Below are positions 1 to 7,831 of a stretch of 64,000 nt of DNA, piece by piece. The notes under the pieces were generated by a model. The model was not told where the DNA came from. It saw nothing but the letters and a program-made list of their open reading frames with translations, and did no database searches. Position 1 is the first letter of the stretch. Each line of letters begins with the position of its first letter. Position numbers and translations under genes: made by a program. The stretch covers positions 1-64,000 of the forward strand of contig DEQW01000003.1 of the NCBI GenBank assembly GCA_002360635.1, given 5' to 3'. The stretch is from Flavobacteriaceae bacterium UBA3356. GTDB taxonomy: Bacteria > Bacteroidota > Bacteroidia > Flavobacteriales > Flavobacteriaceae.

Positions 1-53
1 CATTTTCGTGAAGGGGTTTTTATTTTATATAATATTAAAAGGATGGTGAGTTA

Positions 54-179
54 CTATTTATTTTTAGTTCCTTTTACAGTTTTAGGTTTTATTATAAATT
101 TCCCACGTTTAGGACGAAGTTTTCCATAACTCCCAATAGCAATTTTACCTCTTTTGGTTTTTTTGTCTCCTTTACCCAT
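54..179 (-). CDS. 30S ribosomal protein Thx
   Basis: A 41-residue, very basic protein beginning MGKGDKKTKRGKI and ending KGTKNK. Its Lys/Arg/Gly-rich composition and the GKGDKKTKRGKI start are characteristic of the small ribosomal protein THX, which sits in the head of the 30S subunit. The ATG overlaps the stop codon of the upstream small gene by one base (TAATG), so the two are translationally coupled. It lies at the distal end of the trp gene strand. Seen: length, composition and start motif; the family call is recognition by eye. Confidence 0.85.
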   Translation of the reverse strand: MGKGDKKTKRGKIAIGSYGKLRPKRGKFIIKPKTVKGTKNK

Positions 180-307
180 TATTTTTTGTTTTGTTGATCT
201 TTAATGGTTTTCTCATCAATATCTACCTCATTTGTTTCTTGGTTTGGTTTACCAGTAGGATTGGTAGGGTTCTTTTGTTTTTCTTTACGTTCAAACTTCT
301 TAGCCAT
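179..307 (-). CDS. small highly charged hypothetical protein
   Basis: A 42-residue reading frame starting MAKKFERKEKQKN, rich in Lys, Asn, Gln and Glu, with no membrane segment or cysteine. It is directly coupled to the downstream Thx gene by a one-base overlap, which is the main reason to believe it is translated. I do not recognise a family. It may be a small disordered ribosome- or RNA-associated protein, but that is a guess from charge and neighbour only. Confidence 0.55.
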   Translation of the reverse strand: MAKKFERKEKQKNPTNPTGKPNQETNEVDIDEKTIKDQQNKK

Positions 308-390
308 AATGTTATAATTTTAAATTTAATTGTAAGCTATAAATTATGATTCATAATTTATATTAATGACCTACTAAAGTATGGTTAAAA

Positions 391-1152
391 TTAGCGTAAA
401 CGCTTTATAAAATTCGGGATACCAGCTAAGCCGTCATTTGTGAGTGTTTTAATAAAAGCACTGCCTATAATAGCTCCTTTGGCTTTTTTTGTAGCTTTTG
501 TAAATGTTTCAGCATTATTAATACCAAAACCTACTATTTGTGGATTTTTCAGTTGTAAGGCATTAATTCTATTAAAATATGAAATTTGTTCTTCAGCAAA
601 ACCAGAGGTTTTTCCCGTTGTACTGGCACTACTCACCATATAAATAAATCCATTTGAAGCTTCATCAATTTCTCTGATTCGTTCTTTGGAAGTTTGTGGG
701 GTTATCAAAAATATATTGGCAAGATTATATTTTTCAAAAAGTTCCCGGTAGTGCAAATTATATTCAGCTAAGGGTAAATCTGGTAAAATAAGGCCGTCAA
801 TTCCTATTTCAGAACATTTTTTACAAAAAGTTTCCACGCCATATTGTAAAACCGGATTAAAGTATCCCATAATAATTAATGGAATGGAAATGTGTTCACG
901 AACACCTTCTAGTTGCTTGAATAATACTTCGGTAGTCATTCCGTTTTTCAATGCTTGTGTAGAGCTTGCTTGTATGGTAGGGCCGTCTGCTAAAGGATCG
1001 CTAAACGGTAAACCTATTTCAACCATATCAACGCCGTTTTTTTCCAGCGATTTCAAAACCGGAATGGTATCATCCAAATTTGGGTACCCAGCTGTAAAAT
1101 AAATGGATAGTAGCTTTTTATTTTGCTGTAATGCTTCTTGTATTCGTTTCAT
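391..1152 (-). CDS. trpA: tryptophan synthase alpha chain
   Basis: 253 residues, normal length for TrpA, which cleaves indole-3-glycerol phosphate to indole and glyceraldehyde 3-phosphate in the last step of tryptophan synthesis and passes indole to TrpB. Seen: the (beta/alpha)8 barrel signature VEIGLPFSDPLADGPTIQ near residue 45 with the catalytic Glu and Asp of the family, and a glycine-rich phosphate-binding region near the C terminus (VGFGI, then GAIIGSAF). Its start overlaps the trpB stop by four bases. It is the last gene of trpDCFBA. Confidence 0.97.
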   Translation of the reverse strand: MKRIQEALQQNKKLLSIYFTAGYPNLDDTIPVLKSLEKNGVDMVEIGLPFSDPLADGPTIQASSTQALKNGMTTEVLFKQLEGVREHISIPLIIMGYFNPVLQYGVETFCKKCSEIGIDGLILPDLPLAEYNLHYRELFEKYNLANIFLITPQTSKERIREIDEASNGFIYMVSSASTTGKTSGFAEEQISYFNRINALQLKNPQIVGFGINNAETFTKATKKAKGAIIGSAFIKTLTNDGLAGIPNFIKRLR

Positions 1153-2333
1153 TTTAAGTTGAAATAATCGATGTATGTATTTAAATCTTTGTCACCGCGA
1201 CCGCTTAAATTAATAACGATAATATCGTCTTTTTTAAATTGCCTGTTTTTAAAAATAGCAAGCGCGTGACTGGTTTCAATAGCTGGGATAATTCCTTCCA
1301 GTTTACTTAGTTCCAAACCAGCTTCCATAGCTTCGGCATCCGTAATGGAAATAAATTCTCCGCGTCCACTAGTGAATAAATGAGCGTGCATTGGGCCTAC
1401 GCCTGGATAATCCAATCCTGCCGAAATGGAATAAGGCTCTGTTATCTGTCCATCGGTGGTTTGCATTAATAGAGTTTTACTTCCGTGGATAATCCCTGGT
1501 TTTCCTAAAACTGAAGTAGCTGCACTTTCTCCGCTTTTTATGCCTTTTCCGGCAGCTTCCACAGCAATTATACCCACATTTGGGTTGTCGAGATAATGAT
1601 AATAAGCTCCGGCGGCATTACTTCCTCCGCCTACACATGCGACAACATAATCTGGATTCTCTTTTCCTTCTTTTTCTAATAGTTGGGTTTTTATTTCTTC
1701 TGAAATCACACTTTGGAAGCGGGCCACCATATCAGGATACGGGTGTGGACCTACTACGCTACCAATAATATAATGTGTGTCGGTTGGGTTGTTAATCCAA
1801 TCCCGAATCGCTTCGTTGGTAGCATCTTTTAGTGTTTTACTGCCGCTCGTTGCAGGAATTACAGTAGCGCCGAGCATTTTCATACGAGCTACGTTAGGGG
1901 CTTGCCGTTCAATATCGACGGCTCCCATATAAACAACACATTCAATGCCCATTAATGCACATACAGTAGCAGTAGCAACACCGTGTTGCCCAGCTCCTGT
2001 TTCAGCAATTATACGGTTTTTCCCTAATCTCTTTGCCATCAAAATCTGCCCGATGGTATTGTTTACCTTATGTGCTCCGGTATGGCAAAGGTCTTCCCTT
2101 TTTAAATAGATGTTAGTATTGTATTTCTTAGAAAACCGTATGGCATAATACAATGGAGTAGGGCGGCCAACATATTCTTTAAGAAGTTGCTTAAATTCTT
2201 GTTTAAAACTGTCTTCCTGCATCACGGCAAGATATTGTTGGCGTAATTCTTCTACATTTGGATAGAGCATTTCCGGTATATATGCCCCGCCAAACTCACC
2301 ATAGTAGCCATTTTCATTTACGTGATAACTCAT
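1149..2333 (-). CDS. trpB: tryptophan synthase beta chain
   Basis: 394 residues, full length. TrpB is the pyridoxal-phosphate enzyme that condenses indole with serine to give tryptophan, in complex with TrpA. Seen: the PLP lysine motif HKVNNTIGQ near residue 88, the glycine-rich phosphate loop GGGSNA, the ETGAGQHG segment and the GLDYPGVGP motif typical of TrpB1. Four-base overlaps with trpF upstream and trpA downstream indicate translational coupling in the operon. Confidence 0.98.
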   Translation of the reverse strand: MSYHVNENGYYGEFGGAYIPEMLYPNVEELRQQYLAVMQEDSFKQEFKQLLKEYVGRPTPLYYAIRFSKKYNTNIYLKREDLCHTGAHKVNNTIGQILMAKRLGKNRIIAETGAGQHGVATATVCALMGIECVVYMGAVDIERQAPNVARMKMLGATVIPATSGSKTLKDATNEAIRDWINNPTDTHYIIGSVVGPHPYPDMVARFQSVISEEIKTQLLEKEGKENPDYVVACVGGGSNAAGAYYHYLDNPNVGIIAVEAAGKGIKSGESAATSVLGKPGIIHGSKTLLMQTTDGQITEPYSISAGLDYPGVGPMHAHLFTSGRGEFISITDAEAMEAGLELSKLEGIIPAIETSHALAIFKNRQFKKDDIIVINLSGRGDKDLNTYIDYFNLK

Positions 2334-2971
2334 AAGCTTGATTGTATTGTGTTCAGTTTATTTATAAACTGTTGTAATTGTTTCGTGTCTTTTAGTCCAG
2401 GTTTGTCTTCAAATTTACTATTCACATCAATAGCAAATACGGGAAGATCGGTTTTTAGTATTTCTGAAAGTTGCTCTATTTCATTTAAACCAATTCCGCC
2501 ACTAAGTACAAAAGGTGTTGATGAAGGATAATTTTTTAAAATATTCCAGTTAAACGTATAGCCATTCCCGCCTTTTTCTTTTCCTTTTGTGTCAAAAAGA
2601 AAGGAAGAAACATGGGGCTCAAATTCTTTTAATACTGAAAAATCAAAAGTGTCTTTTATGCCGAATACTTTCCATATTTTGCTATTTATCTGTTCTGAAG
2701 CATTCAATTCTTTACAAAATGAAGCAGTTTCGTCGCCATGTAATTGAATAACATCTAACTGAAATTTCTTTACTTTGTTTATTATTTCTGAAATAGGAGC
2801 ATTCACAAAAACCCCCACTTTTTTTACTTCAGGAGGAAGTGTAGGCAAAGAGTCTTCAAAATTGCGTGGAGAACCCTCGTAAAAGATAAAACCCACATAA
2901 TCAGGTTGCAGTGCAGCTACCTCCATTGGGTTGTGTTTCATCCCACAGACTTTTAACTGAATGTTTTTCAT
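2330..2971 (-). CDS. trpF: phosphoribosylanthranilate isomerase
   Basis: 213 residues. TrpF performs the Amadori rearrangement of N-(5-phosphoribosyl)anthranilate to the ribulose phosphate form. Seen: the N-terminal KVCGMK motif with the catalytic Cys, DVIQLHGDE in the middle strand, and the phosphate-binding FVLSGGIGLNE near the C terminus. It is a separate gene rather than fused to trpC as in enterobacteria. It overlaps trpC by four bases and trpB by four bases. Confidence 0.95.
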   Translation of the reverse strand: MKNIQLKVCGMKHNPMEVAALQPDYVGFIFYEGSPRNFEDSLPTLPPEVKKVGVFVNAPISEIINKVKKFQLDVIQLHGDETASFCKELNASEQINSKIWKVFGIKDTFDFSVLKEFEPHVSSFLFDTKGKEKGGNGYTFNWNILKNYPSSTPFVLSGGIGLNEIEQLSEILKTDLPVFAIDVNSKFEDKPGLKDTKQLQQFINKLNTIQSSL

Positions 2972-3750
2972 TGTAGCTGGTCTATAAATTGTTTGGCACT
3001 TTCTCCGGGATTATCGGTTTTCATAAAGGTTTCTCCTATTAAAAACCCTTTATAATCGTAGTTGCGTAGTGTTTTAATAGTTTCAGGATTACTAATGCCG
3101 CTTTCTGAAATTTTCACAAAGTCATTCGGAATTTTTTCTGAAAGCTCTTTGCTAATGTCAATAGAAACGTCAAAGGTCTTTAGGTTTCTATTGTTTACAC
3201 CTAGCATATCGACCGTGGATAGCAAAGATCGTTGAAGCTCTTTTTCGTTATGCACTTCTAATAAAACATCTAACCCTAATTGCTTAGCGGTTTTTGAAAA
3301 TTCTTTTAATTGATTATCACTCAAAGAAGCGGCGATTAAGAGAATGGCATCGGCTCCATAGGCTTTCGCTTCAAAAATTTGATAGGTGTCAATAATAAAT
3401 TCCTTGCGTAACAGCGGAGTATCCACACAATTTCTGGCCAATACCAAATCTTCTAAGGATCCACCAAAATATTTGGTGTCCGTTAAAACTGAAATACCGC
3501 AAACACCCGCTTTGCTGTAGCCAGTAACAACATCGGGCAAATTTACTTGATCGTTAATAACCGATTTACTGGGTGAACGTCTTTTGTGTTCAGCAATAAT
3601 TCCAGTTGTTGAATTTCGCAAAACAGCAGCCAAAGAATTAGGTGTACGCGTAAACGCTTTAGATTTTTCTAAAACGGATAGCGGAAAAAGCGCTTTTTTA
3701 GCATCGACTTCCTTTATTTTATTCTGAATAATTTTGTCTAAAATAGTCAT
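2968..3750 (-). CDS. trpC: indole-3-glycerol phosphate synthase
   Basis: 260 residues, standard length. TrpC closes the indole ring by decarboxylating carboxyphenylamino-deoxyribulose phosphate. Seen: IIAEHKRRSPSK with the catalytic Lys near residue 53, LRKEFIIDTYQI with the second catalytic Lys, GVNNRNL and the ISESGIS phosphate-binding stretch. One base separates it from trpD upstream. It is monofunctional. Confidence 0.97.
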   Translation of the reverse strand: MTILDKIIQNKIKEVDAKKALFPLSVLEKSKAFTRTPNSLAAVLRNSTTGIIAEHKRRSPSKSVINDQVNLPDVVTGYSKAGVCGISVLTDTKYFGGSLEDLVLARNCVDTPLLRKEFIIDTYQIFEAKAYGADAILLIAASLSDNQLKEFSKTAKQLGLDVLLEVHNEKELQRSLLSTVDMLGVNNRNLKTFDVSIDISKELSEKIPNDFVKISESGISNPETIKTLRNYDYKGFLIGETFMKTDNPGESAKQFIDQLQ

Positions 3751-3751
3751 G

Positions 3752-4744
3752 TTAGGCGCTTAATTTTTGAAGTTTTTGTAATACCTGCAAGGCTTTTCCA
3801 GATTGTAATGAATCTTTTGCTTTTTCAATACCCGTTTCAATACTACATTGGTTGGCTACCGAAATAGCCATCCCGGCATTGGCGCAAATCACATTGTTTT
3901 GTTCTTGGGTTCCGTTTCCGGAAATAATGGTTTTAAAGATATTTGCTGATGATTCTATTGTGTCACCACCATAAATATCTGATTGTTTTATGGTGTTAAA
4001 ACCAAAGTCTGTAGGCTGCATAATTTTTTCCGAAGTATTCGAAATTACCTTTACGGATCCCGTTAATGAAATTTCATCATAACCATCCATAGCGTGTAAT
4101 ATCGCATAGTTTTTAGTGCTGTTTTGGTATAAATAACCATATAAACGAGCTAATTCCAGATTAAAAACGCCTACCAATTGGTTTTTCGGAAAAGCAGGGT
4201 TTACCATAGGACCTAACATATTGAAGAATGTTTTTACAGCTAAATCCCTTCGAATAGGTGCCACATTTTTCATGGCTGGGTGAAAAAGTGGAGCGTGTAA
4301 GATACAGATGCCTGCTTCTTCTAGGCTTCGCTTTAAAAAGTCAGTATCGCTACTAAATTTTATACCCAACTGCTCCATTACATTACTACTTCCGCTAATA
4401 GACGAAACGCCATAATTACCATGTTTAGTAACTAGAATCCCAGCTCCTGCAGTAACAAAGGAGGAAAGTGTGGAAATATTAAAGGTGTCTTTGCTATCGC
4501 CTCCAGTCCCGCAAAGGTCGATGGTGTTATATTCGTCTAAATTTACTGCAAGGCATAAATCTAATAACGCATCGCGAAATCCTTCCAGCTCTTCGAGCGT
4601 AACACTACGCATCATAAATACGGTTAAAAAAGAAGCTATTTGGCTTTGGTTAAAATTTCCTTCGCTAATTGCAACCAAAACATTTCGGGCTTCTTCTTTG
4701 GTTAATTGTTCGTGATTTATAAGTCTGTTAAGTACTTGTTTCAT
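3752..4744 (-). CDS. trpD: anthranilate phosphoribosyltransferase
   Basis: 330 residues. TrpD transfers phosphoribose from PRPP to anthranilate. Seen: the CGTGGDSKDTFNIST PRPP-binding motif near residue 78, the KHGN(Y/R)-type motif VTKHGNYGVSS, and LGPMVNPA in the second half. It is the first gene of the run here; anthranilate synthase (trpE/trpG), usually upstream, is absent and replaced by a gap and then cysS. A Bacteroidota-type -7 box at 4800-4807 would start a transcript here. Confidence 0.96.
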   Translation of the reverse strand: MKQVLNRLINHEQLTKEEARNVLVAISEGNFNQSQIASFLTVFMMRSVTLEELEGFRDALLDLCLAVNLDEYNTIDLCGTGGDSKDTFNISTLSSFVTAGAGILVTKHGNYGVSSISGSSNVMEQLGIKFSSDTDFLKRSLEEAGICILHAPLFHPAMKNVAPIRRDLAVKTFFNMLGPMVNPAFPKNQLVGVFNLELARLYGYLYQNSTKNYAILHAMDGYDEISLTGSVKVISNTSEKIMQPTDFGFNTIKQSDIYGGDTIESSANIFKTIISGNGTQEQNNVICANAGMAISVANQCSIETGIEKAKDSLQSGKALQVLQKLQKLSA

Positions 4745-4799
4745 TTTATTTTTAGCTATGGCGTAACTGATAATGATTCTAAAATTAATTTAAGCACAT

Positions 4800-4807
4800 C
4801 AAAAATA
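4800..4807 (-). promoter_or_regulatory. candidate trpD -7 box (TATTTTTG)
   Basis: On the minus strand the sequence reads TATTTTTG, matching the Bacteroidota -7 consensus TAnnTTTG, about 56 bases upstream of the trpD ATG. No convincing -33 TTG was found at the right distance. The position between cysS and trpD fits an independent start for trpDCFBA. Confidence 0.45.
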
Positions 4808-4945
4808 TAGAATGCGCTTTTAAAATAGCTTTAGTACTGGTATAAAATACTCCTAGGACAAATTTTAATAAGTCATTTTTAGAATAGTAAGTTTTGTTTC
4901 TAGAAAAAGAAACTTGACTTTTACAAAATCAGTAAGAAATTATGT

Positions 4946-6430
4946 TTAATTAAGTGAAAAGGTAGTGCCTTCTTTTCCGTCTTTAAGTTGTATTCCTGCT
5001 TTTTGCAATTCGTCCCGAATTCGGTCGCTCGTTGCAAAATCCTTATTGGCACGCGCTTGATCTCTAAGTTCGATAAGCAGCTGAATGGTTTCATTTAATT
5101 TGTTACCATCTTGAGAAACGCTTTCTGCTATATCGACCAATCCTAATACATCGAAAATAAAATCTTGCATAGTTTGTTGCACTATTTGCAAGTCTTTTTC
5201 AGTAATAGTTTCGTTTTTGTCTAATAACGCATTTATAAACTTAGCCGCTTCAAATAATTGTGCGATAAGAATAGGACTGTTAAAGTCGTCATTCATGGCA
5301 TCATAACAAGATTGACGCCATCGGGTTACGTCTATACTACTACTTTCTGAAGTTTTTACGCCACCAATTGAGCGATAAGCATCCATTAAACGGTTAAAAC
5401 CTTTTTCGGAAGCTTCTAACGCTTCTTTTGAAAAGTCTAAAATGCTACGATACTGCGCTTGGTACATGAAAAACTTAACCACAGTTGGCTCAAACGGCTT
5501 GTTGAAAATATCATTGTTACCCGTAAACATATCTCTTGGAAGAATAAAGTTTCCGGTAGATTTAGACATTTTTTTTCCGTTTAGCGTAAGCATATTGGCG
5601 TGCATCCAGTAATTTACTGGATTTTGATCATTAGCAGCTTCGGCTTGTGCAATTTCACATTCGTGATGAGGGAACTTCAAATCCATTCCGCCACCATGAA
5701 TATCAAATTGATTGCCTAAATATTTTGTGCTCATTACGGTACATTCTAAATGCCAACCCGGGAAACCGTCACTCCACGGTGATGGCCAGCGCATAATATG
5801 CTGTGGTTCGGCTTTTTTCCATAGTGCAAAATCCTGTGGATTTTTCTTATCACTTTGGGCTGTCAATTCACGAGTGTTAGCGATCATATCCTCTAAATTC
5901 CGGCCACTTAGAATACCGTAATGATGATCTTCGTTGTATTTCATCACATCGAAATAAACAGAGCCGTTTTTTTCATATGCATAGCCTTGTTCAATGATGT
6001 TTTCTACAATTTGTATTTGCTCAATAATATGTCCTGTTGCCGTAGGTTCAATACTTGGTGGGTGTGCATTGAAGGTTTCCATAATAGTATGGAAATCAAC
6101 CGTATATTTCTGGACCACTTCCATCGGTTCTATTTGCTCGATACGGGCTTTCTTCAAAATAGGATCGTCCCCACTTTCACCGTCGTTTTCAAGATGTCCT
6201 GCATCGGTGATGTTACGGACATAGCGAACTTTATATCCAAGATGTTTTAAATAACGAAAAACAAGATCGAACGATAAAAACGTACGGCAATTCCCTAAAT
6301 GTACATTACTATAAACTGTTGGCCCACATACGTACATACCGATAGCGCCTTCGTTTATAGGTGTAAATTTCTCTTTCTGTTTAGAAATGGAATTGTAAAT
6401 GGTAAGTTCTTGTTCTTCGTAACGTTTCAT
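4946..6430 (-). CDS. cysS: cysteine--tRNA ligase
   Basis: 494 residues, class I aminoacyl-tRNA synthetase that charges tRNA-Cys in the cytoplasm. Seen: CGPTVYSNVHLGNCR near residue 34, containing the HIGH-type signature and the first zinc Cys; the zinc-site residues in WHLECTVMS and FPHHECEIAQ; and the KMSKS loop in NGKKMSKSTGN. The C terminus has the usual anticodon-binding helical domain. It follows folE with a 28-base gap on the same strand, so the two are probably co-transcribed. Confidence 0.98.
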   Translation of the reverse strand: MKRYEEQELTIYNSISKQKEKFTPINEGAIGMYVCGPTVYSNVHLGNCRTFLSFDLVFRYLKHLGYKVRYVRNITDAGHLENDGESGDDPILKKARIEQIEPMEVVQKYTVDFHTIMETFNAHPPSIEPTATGHIIEQIQIVENIIEQGYAYEKNGSVYFDVMKYNEDHHYGILSGRNLEDMIANTRELTAQSDKKNPQDFALWKKAEPQHIMRWPSPWSDGFPGWHLECTVMSTKYLGNQFDIHGGGMDLKFPHHECEIAQAEAANDQNPVNYWMHANMLTLNGKKMSKSTGNFILPRDMFTGNNDIFNKPFEPTVVKFFMYQAQYRSILDFSKEALEASEKGFNRLMDAYRSIGGVKTSESSSIDVTRWRQSCYDAMNDDFNSPILIAQLFEAAKFINALLDKNETITEKDLQIVQQTMQDFIFDVLGLVDIAESVSQDGNKLNETIQLLIELRDQARANKDFATSDRIRDELQKAGIQLKDGKEGTTFSLN

Positions 6431-6458
6431 CTAATTGAGTAAAGTTTCAACTTAAATA

Positions 6459-7136
6459 TTAAAATTCAGTATCCAGATTGATGTAATCTAAAAAGTCTCT
6501 TCGTGTTTCAGCATTTTTAAACTTTCCGCCAAATTCACTAGTAACAGTGCTGCTGTCTATATCGCGTATTCCTCTAGAGTTTACACATAAATGCTTCGCA
6601 TCGATTACACAAGCTACATCCTCTGTATTCAGTACTTTTTGCAATTCTTTGACTACCTGCATGGTAAGACGTTCCTGAACTTGTGGTCGTTTAGCAAAAT
6701 AATCGACAATACGGTTCATTTTTGAAAGTCCTACAACGGTTCCGTTTGAAATGTAAGCGATATGCGCTTTTCCAACAATAGGGAGTAAATGGTGCTCACA
6801 AGTAGAGTAGAGGGTGATGTTTTTTTCAACCAACATTTCTCCATACTTATACTTATTATCAAAGGTTGAGGCCTTTGGTTTCCTATCGGGATGTAACCCT
6901 CCAAAGATTTCTTGAACAAACATTTTGGCGACCCGATTAGGTGTTCCTTTTAGGCTATCGTCTGTTAAATCGAGCCCAAGCGTTTCCATAATGCTATGAA
7001 CATCTTTTTTAATTCGCTCAATTTTTTCAATATCACTAAGTTCGAAAGCATCGGGGCGTAATGGGGTATCTGTAGAACTCCCTACGTGGTCATCACCCAT
7101 TGCTTCAATATCTTTTAGCTGTTTTTCTAAATCCAT
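6459..7136 (-). CDS. folE: GTP cyclohydrolase I
   Basis: 225 residues from the ATG at 7136. FolE converts GTP to dihydroneopterin triphosphate, the first step of folate/pterin synthesis. Seen: YSTCEHHLLPIVGKAHIAY with zinc-binding Cys and His, GLSKMNRIVDYFAKRPQVQERLT, and the CVNSRGI segment with the third zinc Cys. An upstream ATG at 7178 is possible, but a TATCTTTG -7 box at 7168-7175 lies inside that extension, and the shorter start gives the usual family length. It leads the folE-cysS pair. Confidence 0.97.
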   Translation of the reverse strand: MDLEKQLKDIEAMGDDHVGSSTDTPLRPDAFELSDIEKIERIKKDVHSIMETLGLDLTDDSLKGTPNRVAKMFVQEIFGGLHPDRKPKASTFDNKYKYGEMLVEKNITLYSTCEHHLLPIVGKAHIAYISNGTVVGLSKMNRIVDYFAKRPQVQERLTMQVVKELQKVLNTEDVACVIDAKHLCVNSRGIRDIDSSTVTSEFGGKFKNAETRRDFLDYINLDTEF

Positions 7137-7167
7137 TTGTGTGTAAATGAGAACTAAATAATGGTTG

Positions 7168-7175
7168 CAAAGATA
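7168..7175 (-). promoter_or_regulatory. candidate folE -7 box (TATCTTTG)
   Basis: Minus-strand TATCTTTG is a perfect match to TAnnTTTG. It sits 32 bases before the chosen folE start, giving a 5' leader of roughly 25 bases. It supports the start at 7136 because the longer reading frame would begin upstream of the transcript. Confidence 0.5.
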
Positions 7176-7257
7176 CACATTCGTTACATGCTATAAAAAA
7201 TTGCTTATCACTATTTTTAATGTTGAAATTCGGTCTTTTCATACCACTTTTAAAATT

Positions 7258-7290
7258 AAAAAACCCTACGATATTCGCAGGGTTTTAAAA
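7258..7290. terminator. bidirectional intrinsic terminator
   Basis: AAAACCCT at 7260-7267 pairs with AGGGTTTT at 7279-7286, with CG/CG pairs closing an ATATT loop. A-rich and T-rich flanks lie on both sides. It follows the DUF1573 gene on the minus strand and isolates folE. Confidence 0.75.
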
Positions 7291-7306
7291 ATATATATAC
7301 TGTTAT

Positions 7307-7702
7307 TTATTTAGTCTTTTCTAGAACACTTTTGTCGTCAGATAAGACAGTACCTTTAATTTTCAGGGCTTTAACAGGTTCGTCTGCATTCGAATAAACC
7401 GTAACGGTTTTTCTAATGGGTCCCACACGATTTGTATCATATTTAACCTGAATAGTACTAGATGCTCCTGGAGCAACGGCACCTTCTGGTTTTTTAGGGA
7501 CGGTACAACCGCAACTAGATTTAACATCAGTAACTACTAATGGTTCGTCTCCAACGTTGGTAAATTCAAATACACGAACACCATCACTACCTTTTGCGAT
7601 TTCGCCGTAATCTATTGTTTCAGATTTAAATTCAAATTTTGCTTGGGCGTTTGCGGCAAATCCAAAAAGTGCTACAAATGCAATTAATGCTAATTTTTTC
7701 AT
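7307..7702 (-). CDS. secreted DUF1573 domain protein
   Basis: 131 residues from the ATG at 7702, chosen because it opens a clean signal peptide (MKKLALIAFVALFGFAANAQA). The remainder is a single beta-sandwich domain of the DUF1573/ASH-like type: the core FDYGEIAKGSDG-like segment, FEFTNVGDEPLVV and SSCGCTVPKKP are diagnostic. The family is abundant in Bacteroidota and is predicted to be periplasmic or surface located; its function is not established. It is monocistronic, divergent from valS. Confidence 0.9.
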   Translation of the reverse strand: MKKLALIAFVALFGFAANAQAKFEFKSETIDYGEIAKGSDGVRVFEFTNVGDEPLVVTDVKSSCGCTVPKKPEGAVAPGASSTIQVKYDTNRVGPIRKTVTVYSNADEPVKALKIKGTVLSDDKSVLEKTK

Positions 7703-7793
7703 GATTTCTAAAATTTTAGAGTATGCTAATGTACATATCTTTGGTACAATCTGCAAAATAAGTTATTCACTTTTATAATCTTGCAGATATAGC

Positions 7794-7801
7794 TACTTTT
7801 G
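7794..7801 (+). promoter_or_regulatory. candidate valS -7 box (TACTTTTG)
   Basis: TACTTTTG matches the Bacteroidota -7 consensus TAnnTTTG and lies 30 bases before the valS ATG. A matching -33 element is not obvious at the normal spacing. Confidence 0.5.
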
Positions 7802-7831
7802 TAGGCTATAGTTCAAAAATTAGACCAAATT

